Positions 38,754 through 47,788 of a DNA stretch of 64,000 nt are shown here, in pieces. Position 1 is the stretch's first letter. Every line of letters begins with the position of its first letter. The position numbers and the translations under genes are program-made. This stretch comes from Paraburkholderia piptadeniae (GTDB lineage Bacteria > Pseudomonadota > Gammaproteobacteria > Burkholderiales > Burkholderiaceae): the NCBI RefSeq assembly GCF_900007165.1, contig NZ_CYGY02000057.1, positions 1 through 64,000 of the forward strand, given 5' to 3'. The notes beneath the pieces are model-generated. The model worked only from the letters and a program-made list of their open reading frames with translations. It did no database searches and was not told the origin of the DNA.

Positions 38754-39536
38754 TCAGTGCTTGTAGCCGGCGTCGATCCTGTCGACCTTGCGCACCAGCG
38801 CGTCGAACACATCCTGTCCCGCGCCGTAGCGCACGTCGAATTGCAGCGCATCGCGCGAGCACCGCGCGGCGATCGCTTCGGGCACCGCGCGCGCCGGGCC
38901 CATCGCAAACGTCGCGACCTGGATCTCGCACGCGCGGTTCAGCGTCCACAGATACGCGAACGCTTGCGGCAGCGTCTTGCCCCACGACAGCAGCCCGTGA
39001 TTGCGCAGGATCACCGCCTGCCGGTCGCCGATATGCTCGACGAGGCGCGGCCCTTCTTCGGCATGAATCGTGATGCCTTCGAAGTCGTGATACGCAATGC
39101 GCTCGTGCAACTGCGCGCTGTAGAAGTTTGTCTGCTGCAAGCCGCCCTCCGAGCACGCGACGGCAACGCCCGCCGTCGTGTGCGTATGCATCACGCAATG
39201 CGCATCGGCGATGCCCTCGTGCAGCGCTGCGTGCACGGTGAAGCCCGCCGGGTTCACCGGGTAGGCTGAGCCGTCGAGGATGCGCCCTTGCGCGTCGATC
39301 TTCACCAGATTTCGCGCGGTCACTTCGCTGTAGTGCAGGCCGAACGGGTTGATCAGGAATTGCTTCGCGCCGCCCGCCACGCTTTCGGGCAAACGCACGG
39401 TGATGTGGTTGTAGATCAGCTCGGTCCAGCCCAGCATATCGAAGACGCGATAGCAGGCGGCCAATTGAACGCGCGCCTGCCATTCGTCGGGATGCATCGC
39501 CGGCGCAGCCTCTTTGTCTCGCTCCAGAATCTCCAT
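38754..39536 (-). CDS. Class II aldolase/adducin family protein
   Basis: The start MEILERDKEAAPAMHPDEW is chosen because the upstream extension is Arg-rich and non-conserved. The 260-residue protein has the class II aldolase zinc-site residues in VMHTHTTAGVAVAC and the later LRNHGLLSWGKTLPQAFAYLWTL, with NHITVRLP near the N-terminus. Members act on L-fuculose phosphate, ribulose phosphate or other hydroxy-keto compounds; many in this adducin-like branch are uncharacterised. It sits between the aminotransferase and the reductase with gaps of 22 and 12 bases. Confidence 0.9.
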   Translation of the reverse strand: MEILERDKEAAPAMHPDEWQARVQLAACYRVFDMLGWTELIYNHITVRLPESVAGGAKQFLINPFGLHYSEVTARNLVKIDAQGRILDGSAYPVNPAGFTVHAALHEGIADAHCVMHTHTTAGVAVACSEGGLQQTNFYSAQLHERIAYHDFEGITIHAEEGPRLVEHIGDRQAVILRNHGLLSWGKTLPQAFAYLWTLNRACEIQVATFAMGPARAVPEAIAARCSRDALQFDVRYGAGQDVFDALVRKVDRIDAGYKH

Positions 39537-39558
39537 GTGTGTCTCCTCACCGCGCTCG

Positions 39559-40767
39559 TTACTCGCGCACACCAGGGCCCGCGACGGTCGCGATCGCCGA
39601 CGCCACATAGCCGACGTTGCTGCGATTGAGGCCCGCGACGCACATGCGGCCCGAGCGCAGCAGATAGATGCCGTGCTCGTTGCGCAGCGTTTCGACCTGA
39701 GCGGCGCTCAAGCCCGTGTACGTGAACATGCCGACCTGCGCGACATAACGCGCGCGCATCACTTCATCGACGCGTCCAGCGAGGCCATCGTGAATCGCAT
39801 GACGCATTTCATGAATGCGGTCGCGCATCACGCGCAGCTCGTCGTCCCACGACGCACGCAGCTTCGCGTCGCCGAGCACGCCCGCGACGAGTCGCGCGCC
39901 GTGCATCGGCGGGTTGCTGTAGTTCGCGCGGATCATGAAGGTCAACTGGCCGAGCACGCGCTGCGCTTCGGCGGCGTCCTTGCAGACGACGCTCAGCGCG
40001 CCGCAGCGTTCGCCATACAGCGAGAAGTTCTTCGAGAACGAGTTCGCGACGATCAGCGGCACGTCCGCCGATGCCAGCATCCGCACGCATGCCGCATCTT
40101 CTTCGAGGCCGTCGCCGAAGCCCTGATAGGCCATGTCGACGAACGCGATCAGCTTGCGACGCTGCAGCACGGGCACCAGTTCGCGCCATTGCTCCGTCGT
40201 CAGGTCGACGCCCGTCGGGTTGTGGCAGCACGCATGCAGCAACACGATGCTGCGTTCGGGCAGCGCGTCGATCGTGTCGCGCATCGCGTCGAAGCGCAGA
40301 CCGCCCGTTGCGTCGTCGTAGTACGGGTACGTGTTCACGGTATGCCCTGCCGCTTCGAACACGACGCGGTGATTCTCCCAGCTCGGATCGGAGAGCCACA
40401 CCTGCGAGCCAGCGAAATGGCGCTTGAGAAAGTCCGCGCCTACTCTGAGCGCGCCCGATCCGCCGACCGTCTGGACCGTCGCGATGCGGCCCGCCGCGCG
40501 CGCTTCGCTATCGGCGCCGAACACGAGCGCCTGCGCGGCATCGCGGTAGGCGGGCAGCCCCGCCATCGGCAGATACGAACGCGGCGTGCCCAGCGCGACG
40601 ACGGCCGCCTCGGCTTCGCGCACAGCCGACATCACGGGCAGCGTGCCGTTTTCGTCGAAGTAGATGCCGATGCTCAGATTGACCTTGTTCGTGCGCGGAT
40701 CGCGCTGGAAGTCTTCGTTGAGGCTCAGGATGGGATCGCCGGGGTAGGCTGGAATGTGTTCGAACAT
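39559..40767 (-). CDS. Aromatic/aspartate class I aminotransferase
   Basis: The start MFEHIPAYPGDPILSLNEDF is the standard N-terminus of TyrB/AspC enzymes. The 402-residue protein shows NLSIGIYFDENG, VQTVGGSGALR, HACCHNPTGVD, DMAYQGFGDGL and the PLP lysine in NSFSKNFSLYGER. It transfers amino groups between aromatic or dicarboxylic amino acids and 2-oxo acids. It is the first gene of the four-gene operon and is divergent from a LysR regulator gene 160 bases away, which likely controls the operon. Chromosomal tyrB copies usually stand alone, so this one may be pathway-specific. Confidence 0.9.
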   Translation of the reverse strand: MFEHIPAYPGDPILSLNEDFQRDPRTNKVNLSIGIYFDENGTLPVMSAVREAEAAVVALGTPRSYLPMAGLPAYRDAAQALVFGADSEARAAGRIATVQTVGGSGALRVGADFLKRHFAGSQVWLSDPSWENHRVVFEAAGHTVNTYPYYDDATGGLRFDAMRDTIDALPERSIVLLHACCHNPTGVDLTTEQWRELVPVLQRRKLIAFVDMAYQGFGDGLEEDAACVRMLASADVPLIVANSFSKNFSLYGERCGALSVVCKDAAEAQRVLGQLTFMIRANYSNPPMHGARLVAGVLGDAKLRASWDDELRVMRDRIHEMRHAIHDGLAGRVDEVMRARYVAQVGMFTYTGLSAAQVETLRNEHGIYLLRSGRMCVAGLNRSNVGYVASAIATVAGPGVRE

Positions 40768-40879
40768 GGCATTGTCTCTATCTGTGTTGATGTTGGCTCG
40801 ACGGTGCGACAGGTTGCATGAACCGAGGCCGCACGAACCGGCGCATCGCAACAGTGTCGCTAAAAGCGCGCTTCATCAC

Positions 40880-40901
40880 AATCAATCGATTTTGGATGAT
40901 T
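40880..40901. promoter_or_regulatory. Candidate LysR binding dyad
   Basis: The 22-base sequence AATCAATC-N6-GGATGATT forms an imperfect inverted repeat (6 of 8 arm positions). It lies in the AT-rich gap between the divergent LysR gene and the aminotransferase operon, 27 bases from the LysR ATG. Position and symmetry fit a LysR-type recognition site; this is inference. Confidence 0.4.
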
Positions 40902-40927
40902 CGTAAGTTTAGCTTTAGAATCGCCCG

Positions 40928-41863
40928 ATGGCCCTCACACGCATCACCATACGCCAATTCGAGGCGTTTCTAGCGATTGTCGATCAGAACGGCATTGCCG
41001 CGGCGGCGGAACGGCTGGGGCTCACGTCGTCCGCCGTCAGCCAGTTGCTGGCGGAGCTGGAGCGCGAACTGGGCTTTCGTCTGTTCGACCGCACGACGCG
41101 GCGCGTGAGCCTGTCGACGGCGGGCCGCGACTTCCTGTCTTCGGCGGAATCGGTGCTGCGTCATCTGCGCGCGGCCGAGCAGACGGCGAGCGATATCCGC
41201 AATCGCGCGGCGGGCATCGTGCGCGTCGGCGCGCCGCTCGTGCTCGCGAGCACGGCGCTGCCGTACGCGATCGCCGGCTACGCGGCGCAGAAGCCGAAGG
41301 TCGTCGTGCGCGTGGTGGATACGGATGTCGAGCAGCTAGTGGAGCGCGTCGCGAGCGGCGATGTCGATCTGGCCGTCGGCCCCGATCGCGCGACGGGCGA
41401 CCGCGTGCGGCGCGAAGCGATTTTCCGCAGCCCGTGGGTGTTGTGGTGCGCGGGCGATCACCCGCTTGCGCGTCGGCGGCGCTTGCGCTGGCACGATCTG
41501 CGCGGCACGCCCATTGTCGCGACGGGCCGCGATCACGAAGCGAGCGTCGCGCAGATGCTGGCCGATCAGCCATCGGATGCGCGGATCGCGCCCGTCGAAG
41601 TCGTCGACAACGTGACGACGGCGTTCGGTCTCGCCGCACAGGGTCTTGCCGTCACGCTCGCGCCCGCTTACGTGAAGCCGCTCGCGCAGACGTTCGGCCT
41701 CGCGATGCGGCGCGTCGTCGAACCGGAGACGATCCGCGAAGTGTGCATCTATCGCCCCGTCGATCGTTCGCTGTCGCCGTCCGCCGATGGCTTCGCGGAG
41801 TTTCTCGGCGTTTGCCTGAGGACGTGGGACCGCAAGACCCAGGGCGTGGCCGCGTCAAGGTGA
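40928..41863 (+). CDS. LysR family transcriptional regulator
   Basis: This 311-residue regulator has the N-terminal winged helix-turn-helix (TIRQFEAFLAIVDQNGIAAAAERLGLTSSAVSQLLAELERELGFRLFDRTTRRVSLSTAGRDFL) and a periplasmic-binding-like effector domain. It is transcribed divergently from the aminotransferase-aldolase-reductase-P450 operon and, following the usual LysR arrangement, likely activates that operon in response to a pathway intermediate while repressing itself. A dyad in the intergenic gap is listed separately. The ligand is unknown. Confidence 0.93.
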   Translation: MALTRITIRQFEAFLAIVDQNGIAAAAERLGLTSSAVSQLLAELERELGFRLFDRTTRRVSLSTAGRDFLSSAESVLRHLRAAEQTASDIRNRAAGIVRVGAPLVLASTALPYAIAGYAAQKPKVVVRVVDTDVEQLVERVASGDVDLAVGPDRATGDRVRREAIFRSPWVLWCAGDHPLARRRRLRWHDLRGTPIVATGRDHEASVAQMLADQPSDARIAPVEVVDNVTTAFGLAAQGLAVTLAPAYVKPLAQTFGLAMRRVVEPETIREVCIYRPVDRSLSPSADGFAEFLGVCLRTWDRKTQGVAASR

Positions 41864-41938
41864 CAAAGCGCTGCGTTGGATGCGTGGTTGCAATGGCATG
41901 CAGCGCTGCGGCTCGAAGGCCCTGTACGAACGCATGGC

Positions 41939-42370
41939 TCAAGCCGGTTCACGCGCAGCGACCATCTCGATCAGCCCCTTCGCCTTCGCAATTGGCTCGA
42001 CGATCGACGCGTCGAGCCCATACCCGTCGACGAGCGCATCCGTCACGTCGTCGATAGCAAGCCAGGTGGCGCGCGCATCGTCCTCCCACACGAGCGCCTT
42101 CAACGGCAACAGCAGCGCCGCGCACGGATTCGCCTGCATCACGGGCGTACCGCCCTTCGGGTTGCCGAACACGATCAGGCGCGTCGGGCGCAGCGTCATG
42201 CCGACCTCGGCGGCGGCGTCGGCCTGATCGATATCGACGAAGATCGTCATGCCCTTGTCGGCGAGCAGACCGCGCAATCGCGCGACCGTCACGGAAAATC
42301 CATGCGCACTCTTGAACGTCGCAACCGACGCGGGAGTTTTCCCTGCGTAAGGATTCGTAGCTTCAGTCAT
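41939..42370 (-). CDS. DUF302 domain protein
   Basis: The start MTEATNPYAGKTPASVATFKS is preferred. The 143-residue protein covers the DUF302 fold: SAHGFSVTVARLRGLLADKGMTIFVDIDQADAAAEVGMTLRPTRLIVFGNPKGGTPVM then PLKALVWEDD. DUF302 proteins are small dimeric beta-alpha proteins of unknown function, sometimes linked to metal or stress responses. It is convergent with the LysR gene and 74 bases downstream of a hypothetical gene on the same strand. Confidence 0.88.
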   Translation of the reverse strand: MTEATNPYAGKTPASVATFKSAHGFSVTVARLRGLLADKGMTIFVDIDQADAAAEVGMTLRPTRLIVFGNPKGGTPVMQANPCAALLLPLKALVWEDDARATWLAIDDVTDALVDGYGLDASIVEPIAKAKGLIEMVAAREPA

Positions 42371-42443
42371 CGCACACCCCTGTGATGGCATTCACCGCAG
42401 TGTAGCCATTGCATCGCGACAACAGAAGCGCGCAAGCAAAAGA

Positions 42444-42932
42444 TCAAGCCTGTGCGTGGGCCTGGGTTTGGGCTTGTGCGGCGAGTGCGCGGAAATGCTC
42501 GGGCGTCGCGAAGCTGCGATACTGCGCCTGCATTTCGGGCGTCAGCAGTTCGATCAGCGTGCCGTTCTCGATCCACAACTCGATCACGTCGAAGAAGTTG
42601 TTGCCGCGCGTGCAGCGCACCGCGCGCCAGCCTTCACGCTCGCCGATCGCGATCACTTCCTGCTCGGAAAGCGGCGTCGCGACGGCCATATGGAAGCCGC
42701 TGTATTGCGCACGCGTGCCCATCGTCGAAGCAAGCGGCTCCTGCGTGTCGCCGGGCGTGAGCGTGAGATCGCTCGGATAGGTCTCGATGATGGTGCCGCG
42801 ATCGTCGCCCGCGACCGCCATCCAGGCGCCTTCGAAAGCCGAAAACGGCACGGCGAAACCGCCCCACAATTCGGCGAGCGTGCGCGCGACGCGCTCGGGG
42901 TTGTGCGTGGGAATGGACGCGTGAAAGATCAT
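42444..42932 (-). CDS. Hypothetical protein, possibly VOC-like
   Basis: The start MIFHASIPTHNPERVARTLAELWGG is chosen over an upstream in-frame ATG whose extra residues look random. The 162-residue protein begins with a pattern reminiscent of glyoxalase/VOC folds (FHASIPTHNPERVARTLAELWGGFAVPF), but metal ligands are not clearly conserved. The last 20 residues are Gln/Ala-rich and probably disordered. Function is unknown. Confidence 0.7.
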   Translation of the reverse strand: MIFHASIPTHNPERVARTLAELWGGFAVPFSAFEGAWMAVAGDDRGTIIETYPSDLTLTPGDTQEPLASTMGTRAQYSGFHMAVATPLSEQEVIAIGEREGWRAVRCTRGNNFFDVIELWIENGTLIELLTPEMQAQYRSFATPEHFRALAAQAQTQAHAQA

Positions 42933-43461
42933 CGAAGCTCTCCAGTGAATCGTGCAGTGAATTATGTTGAACGACACTCAGGCGCAAAGACGGTCTCGAG
43001 ATCCGCGCGACGATTGCACGCGCGGGCGCCCGATGTCCTCTGCGTCGTGCGTTTTCGTTTTTGTTTTCACGCGCGCGGCACGGGCGATGTCGAGGGCTGC
43101 TGCATGCGCCTCGCCTGCAGCGAACCATTCAGAGATCAGTGAGCAATACGACGAGAACGGGGCCGGCTTGTCGCGTTTGAAAAGACGGCAACGGTATGAG
43201 CAATGCGATCCAGACGAGCCGCCGACCCTTCGATGCCGTTTGTCTGAACATCGCATGGCAGGAATCGCGGGCACGCTGCATCGATCGCCATGCTAGAAGC
43301 GCATCGCGACGCGACCAATCGGGAGTTTTACCAACGCCTTTCGATTTGTCCGACGAACCGCTTTCGCGCGCGTTCGTGGATAGCCGATGGACGCTTGATG
43401 ACTGACGATAACGAAAACCGCCCGCCGTTGCAGCGGGCGGCATGCGACGTTTGTGAAGACG
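42933..43461. other. Intergenic region, no gene seen apart from a terminator
   Basis: This 529-base stretch holds short frames on both strands without ribosome sites or domain signal. Its right end contains the intrinsic terminator of the aldehyde dehydrogenase gene. The left end should contain the promoter of the minus-strand hypothetical gene. Confidence 0.4.
43412..43440 (-). terminator. Intrinsic terminator of the succinate-semialdehyde dehydrogenase gene
   Basis: The stem CCGCCCGC / GCGGGCGG with a short loop lies about 20 bases past the stop and, read on the minus strand, is followed by TTTTC. Confidence 0.85.
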
Positions 43462-44910
43462 TTAGACGGCCATCACCGTCACGGCCTTCGTCACCAGATA
43501 GGCTTCCATCGCCTCCGGTCCGCCTTCCGAGCCATAGCCCGAATCCTTCACGCCGCCGAACGGCATTTCCGGCGTCGGCGTGGCTGGCTGGTTGATCCAC
43601 AGCATGCCGACTTCGAGGTTCTGCGACAGCAGATGCACGTTGCGGAACGACTTCGTGAACGCATAGCCTGCGAGACCATACGGCAGGCGGTTCGCTTCGG
43701 CGATCGCGTCTTCGAGCTTGTCGAAGCCGCGAATCGCCGCGACCGGGCCGAACGGCTCGTTGTTGAACACATCGGCTTCGAGCGACACGTTGGTGAGCAC
43801 CGTCGGCGCGAAGAAGTTGCCCTCCGAGCCGACGCGCTCGCCGCCCGTCGCGATCGTCGCGCCCGTTGCGCGTGCGTTCTCGACGATGCTCGCCATCGCC
43901 GTCAAACGGCGTGCGTTCGCGAGCGGCCCGAGTTGCGTGCCTTCGGCAAGACCGTCGCCGATCTTCAGGCCTTCGGCGTGCTTGATGAGGGCTGCCGCGA
44001 ATTCCTCGCGGATGCTGTTGTGCACGAGAAAGCGCGTCGGCGAAATGCAGACCTGGCCGGCGTTGCGAAACTTCGCGGCGCCCGCTGCCTTGACGGCGAG
44101 CGCGACGTCCGCATCTTCCGCGACGATCACGGGCGCGTGGCCACCCAGTTCCATCGTCGCGCGCTTCATGTGCTGGCCGGCCATCGCGGCCAGTTGCTTG
44201 CCGACAGGCGTCGAGCCCGTGAACGTGACCTTGCGGATCACGGGATGCGGAATCAGATAGCTCGAAATTTCGGCCGGGTCGCCGAACACGAGGCCGACGG
44301 TGCCGGGAGGCACGCCTGCATCGACGAATGCCTGCAGCAGGCCCGCGGGCGATGCGGGCGTTTCTTCAGGCGCTTTCACGAGGAACGAGCAGCCGCTTGC
44401 GAGCGCGGCGCTCAGCTTGCGGACGACCTGGTTGACCGGGAAATTCCACGGCGTGAATGCGGCGACAGGACCGATCGGCTCCTTGATCACGAGCGACTGC
44501 GCATTCAGGTTGCGCGACGGCACGATGCGGCCATAGACGCGGCGGCCTTCGTCGGCGAACCACTCGATGATGTCGGCGGCCGACAGCACTTCGATGCGCG
44601 CTTCGGCGAACGGCTTGCCCTGCTCCTGCGTCATCAGGCGCGCGATGCTTTCGGCGCGCTCGCGCACGAACGCGGCTGCCTTGCGCATCGTCGCGGCGCG
44701 CTCGTTCGCGGGAACCTTGCGCCACGCTTCGAAGCCCTTTTGCGCAGCTTCCAGCGCGCGGTCCAGATCGGCCTTGCCCGCGTGCGCGACCTTGCCGATC
44801 GGCTTGCCCGTCGCGGGATTGATGACGTCGAGGGTCTTGCCGCTGGCGGCGTCGCACCACTCGTTGTTGATCAACAGACGGGTATCGGTGTAGCTGCTGG
44901 ATGTGACCAT
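43462..44910 (-). CDS. NAD(P)-dependent succinate-semialdehyde dehydrogenase family protein
   Basis: This 482-residue aldehyde dehydrogenase has catalytic E254 (in MELGGHAPV) and C288 (in GQVCISPTR), and the cofactor-binding WNFPVN and FTGSTPVGK. The ELGGHAPVIV and GQVCISPTRFLVH patterns are those of GabD/SSADH-like enzymes. It oxidises succinate semialdehyde or a similar semialdehyde, linking GABA or related amine breakdown to the TCA cycle. It is a single-gene unit with its own terminator. The exact substrate within the family is not certain. Confidence 0.9.
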   Translation of the reverse strand: MVTSSSYTDTRLLINNEWCDAASGKTLDVINPATGKPIGKVAHAGKADLDRALEAAQKGFEAWRKVPANERAATMRKAAAFVRERAESIARLMTQEQGKPFAEARIEVLSAADIIEWFADEGRRVYGRIVPSRNLNAQSLVIKEPIGPVAAFTPWNFPVNQVVRKLSAALASGCSFLVKAPEETPASPAGLLQAFVDAGVPPGTVGLVFGDPAEISSYLIPHPVIRKVTFTGSTPVGKQLAAMAGQHMKRATMELGGHAPVIVAEDADVALAVKAAGAAKFRNAGQVCISPTRFLVHNSIREEFAAALIKHAEGLKIGDGLAEGTQLGPLANARRLTAMASIVENARATGATIATGGERVGSEGNFFAPTVLTNVSLEADVFNNEPFGPVAAIRGFDKLEDAIAEANRLPYGLAGYAFTKSFRNVHLLSQNLEVGMLWINQPATPTPEMPFGGVKDSGYGSEGGPEAMEAYLVTKAVTVMAV

Positions 44911-45116
44911 GCTGTATTCCTGAAAGTGGAAAGACGCCGGGCCGCGAGCGCTGCACGCGGTCCGGATCGGGCTGCTGGGAACGTCGATCTTAGCCGATTG
45001 CGCGAAACCTTACCTGCGGGCCGCCCGCCCGCCTGCCGCGCGAAGCCCGAAAAAGTTACCGGTCACAACGCATGGAGCGGCAAGGTTGCATCGTCATCGA
45101 AGGGGGTGGCGCGGCG

Positions 45117-45497
45117 TCACGCGTACTTGAACACGCCCTGCGCACTGGCGATCAGCACCTTGTGATCGACCCACGCTTCGGCGCGCGCAAAGAACACCGA
45201 ACGGCCGCGGCGTTCGAGAAAGCCCTTGCCGATCACGTTTTCTCCGAGGCCCTTGTCGAGATAGCTAATGGTCAGCGACAGCGTGAACGCATGAATCGGA
45301 TCGCCGTCGCTATAGAGGCCTGAGTAGCCCGCAGCCGCATCGAGCAGCGTGGCGATCGCGCCGCCTTGCAGCACGCGCTGGCGGTTGAGCGTTGCGGGCC
45401 GGATCGGCATGGTGAGTTCGGCGTAGCCGTTTTTCCATTCGGTCAGTTCGACCGACAGCGATTCGAGAAAGGGATTGTCGAGAGTGGGTCGCTGCAT
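45117..45497 (-). CDS. PaaI-type hotdog-fold thioesterase
   Basis: The start (MQRPTLDNPFLESL) has an AGGAG ribosome site at good spacing; an upstream in-frame ATG is less likely. The 126-residue protein has the hotdog pattern NRQRVLQGGAIATLLDAAAGYSG, where VLQGGAIATLLDAA corresponds to the HGG-containing helix of PaaI enzymes but with Gln in place of His, followed by TLSLTISYLDKGLGENVIGKG. It likely hydrolyses an acyl-CoA. It is downstream of the LacI gene on the same strand but 100 bases away, so it is probably a separate unit. Confidence 0.87.
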   Translation of the reverse strand: MQRPTLDNPFLESLSVELTEWKNGYAELTMPIRPATLNRQRVLQGGAIATLLDAAAGYSGLYSDGDPIHAFTLSLTISYLDKGLGENVIGKGFLERRGRSVFFARAEAWVDHKVLIASAQGVFKYA

Positions 45498-45597
45498 GAC
45501 GGGCTCCTGGTGAGCCTCCAATCCTAATGCAGCCGCGCGCGCAGCGGGAAACGGCCTGCGCTTTCAGCGTATCTGGCCGCCGCCGAGCCGCACGGGA

Positions 45598-46611
45598 TCA
45601 CGCCGCTTTCGGCCGCCCCACCGACGCTCGCATCGTCACCGTCACCGGAAACTCGCGGAAGATTTCCCACTTCGTGCCATAGCACTGGTTGACGAGCCAG
45701 CGCACCGCGTTCTGCGTGAGCTGCGCGGTCGGAATGTGCACGGACGTCAACGCGGGCGCGGCGTAGACGGCCGAGTAGTCGTCGTCGTAGCCGATCACGG
45801 AGACATCGCCCGGCACCGAGATGCCGACTTGATGAAAACGCGCGAGCGCGCTGACGGCCATCATGTCGTTCGCGCAGAAGAGCCCCGTGAACGGCACCTT
45901 CGAGTCGAGCAGCTGGCACGTCGCCGCATAGCCGCCTTCGGGCGAGAAGTCGGATTCGATCAACGGCACCGTGTCGCGCGCGATGCCGTGACGCGCGAGC
46001 TCGTCGAAGAAGCCGTCGAGCCGCTCGACGTTGTCGGATGCCGTAAACGGCCCGGAGATCACGGAGATTTGCCGGTGCCCGTGCTCGAGCAGCGTTGCCG
46101 CCGCCAGTTCGCCGCCGCGCCGATGGTCCGCGCAGAACGACGCATCGGGCAACTGCTCGAATGAACGATTGAGAAAGACCATCTTCGGATGCATCCGGTG
46201 CAGCTCGTCGAGGTCTTCGTCATGCAGGTCGTGGCTGATGACGACGACGCCGTCGCAATCGCGCCCGATCAGAAAACGCACGGCTTCGAGCGCCTGCTCG
46301 CGCGGCGACGATTGCCCGCAGCCCGTCGCCACGACCACATGCCGATGCACCGCGCGCAGTTCGAGATCGGTCTGCTTGAGGATCGTGCCGTAGTACGAGC
46401 CGAAGAACGTCGGCACGAACAGGCCGATGATGCCGAGCTGCTGCGTGGCCATCGCGCGGCCGATCGAGGAAGGCCGGAAGTTGAGCTCGGCAATCGCGGC
46501 CTTCACTCGCGCGGCCGCATCGGCCGATACAGGTCCTTTGCCGGAAATGGCGCGCGAGGCCGTCGACAGCCCCACACCCGCCAGCTCCGCGACATCCTTG
46601 AGAGTCGCCAC
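45598..46611 (-). CDS. LacI family transcriptional repressor
   Basis: This 337-residue repressor has the LacI helix-turn-helix and hinge (TLKDVAELAGVGLSTASRAISGKGPVS then VKAAIAELNFRPSSIGRAM) and a sugar-binding domain (CDGVVVISHDL, GLFCANDMMAVSALARF, VSVIGYDDDYSAVYAAPALTSV). It is the last gene of the beta-glucoside transport operon and likely represses it until a sugar is bound. A perfect 16-bp palindrome of the LacI type lies ahead of the glucosidase gene at the other end of the operon and is its probable target. Confidence 0.92.
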   Translation of the reverse strand: MATLKDVAELAGVGLSTASRAISGKGPVSADAAARVKAAIAELNFRPSSIGRAMATQQLGIIGLFVPTFFGSYYGTILKQTDLELRAVHRHVVVATGCGQSSPREQALEAVRFLIGRDCDGVVVISHDLHDEDLDELHRMHPKMVFLNRSFEQLPDASFCADHRRGGELAAATLLEHGHRQISVISGPFTASDNVERLDGFFDELARHGIARDTVPLIESDFSPEGGYAATCQLLDSKVPFTGLFCANDMMAVSALARFHQVGISVPGDVSVIGYDDDYSAVYAAPALTSVHIPTAQLTQNAVRWLVNQCYGTKWEIFREFPVTVTMRASVGRPKAA

Positions 46612-46647
46612 GGTATCTCCGTCCGCTTGTGTTGTTGCGCGTGCTGC

Positions 46648-47769
46648 TCAGAGGCGCGCGCCGCCAGCCTCGTCGAACAGCGATATATGCGCGTCGTCGA
46701 TCGCAAACGCGATGGAATCGCCCACGGCAACGGGCGTTTTCTCCTGATCAATCGACGCGATCTGGATGCCATGATAATCGAGCCAGACAACGCAGTGGTT
46801 GCCCATTGGTTCGATAAGCGACACTTGTCCACGCTGATCCGAGTCCGCGCCGATCCGCACGCGCACGTCCTCGGGCCGCACGCCGAGCACGCACGGCTGG
46901 CCATGCGAGGGCTGCGCGCCGAACGCGTAGCGCGACACGTCGACGTCGAGCTTCGCGCCCGCGAAGCGCACGCTGCCACCCTGCACCGCGAGCCTGCCGT
47001 CGAGCAGGTTCATCGACGGCGAACCCAGGAAGGTCGCGACGAAGAGATTTGCGGGCCGTGCGTACACTTCGGCGGGCGTGCCGAACTGCTGGATCACGCC
47101 GCTCTTCATCACGGCCATGCGCGTGGCGAGTGTCATCGCTTCGACCTGATCGTGCGTCACGTAGATCATCGTCGCGCCCAGGCGCTGATGCAGCTGCTTC
47201 AGTTCGCGGCGCAATTCCGTGCGCAGCTTCGCGTCGAGATTCGACAGCGGCTCGTCGAACAGGAACACATCGGCTTCGCGCACGATCGCGCGTCCGATCG
47301 CGACGCGCTGCCGCTGCCCGCCCGACAGTTGCGAGGGCTTGCGCTTGAGCAGCGGGCCCAGTTGCAGCATGTCGGATGCGCGCGCGACGCGCCGCTCGAT
47401 TTCCGCCTTCGGCGTGCCGTTGATGCGCAGCGCGAACGACAGATTGCGCTCGACGCTCATCGTCGGATAAAGCGCATACGACTGGAACACGAGCGCGACG
47501 CGCCGGTCTTTCGGATCGGCCCACGTCATGTCCTCGCCGCCTATTTCGATGCTGCCTTCCGTCACGTCGATCAGGCCCGCGATGCTATGAAGCAACGTCG
47601 ACTTGCCGCAACCCGATGGGCCGAGCAGCACGACGAATTCGCCCGCGCGCACGTCGAGATCGAGCGCGTCGATCACCGTGTTCGCGCCAAGCTGGATCTT
47701 CAGGTCGCGGACCGCGACGTTGGCCATGTTCGCTGCCGTTGCAATACCGGTTGCCATATCGGTTGCCAT
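46648..47769 (-). CDS. Sugar ABC transporter ATP-binding protein (UgpC/MalK type)
   Basis: This 373-residue protein has Walker A GPSGCGKST, signature LSGGQRQR, Walker B VFLFDEPLSNLDA and switch VTHDQVEAM, then a C-terminal OB-type regulatory domain (PEDVRVRIGADS, NHCVVWLDYHG). It powers the two permeases encoded just upstream. The N-terminus MATDMATGIATAANMANVAV contains a tandem 12-bp duplication spanning the start codon, so the true start could be 47769, 47757 or 47727. The last gives MANVAVRDLKIQLG, the more usual family start. Confidence 0.93.
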   Translation of the reverse strand: MATDMATGIATAANMANVAVRDLKIQLGANTVIDALDLDVRAGEFVVLLGPSGCGKSTLLHSIAGLIDVTEGSIEIGGEDMTWADPKDRRVALVFQSYALYPTMSVERNLSFALRINGTPKAEIERRVARASDMLQLGPLLKRKPSQLSGGQRQRVAIGRAIVREADVFLFDEPLSNLDAKLRTELRRELKQLHQRLGATMIYVTHDQVEAMTLATRMAVMKSGVIQQFGTPAEVYARPANLFVATFLGSPSMNLLDGRLAVQGGSVRFAGAKLDVDVSRYAFGAQPSHGQPCVLGVRPEDVRVRIGADSDQRGQVSLIEPMGNHCVVWLDYHGIQIASIDQEKTPVAVGDSIAFAIDDAHISLFDEAGGARL

Positions 47770-47788
47770 ATCAGTCTCAATCTCTGCT

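Noticed and set aside
41871..41935. Inverted repeat between the LysR and DUF302 genes considered as a terminator
   Set aside because: The stem is short with a loop of over 20 bases and no T-run follows on either strand.
42964..43296. Short plus-strand frame in the gap before the aldehyde dehydrogenase gene
   Set aside because: No ribosome site, no domain and random composition.
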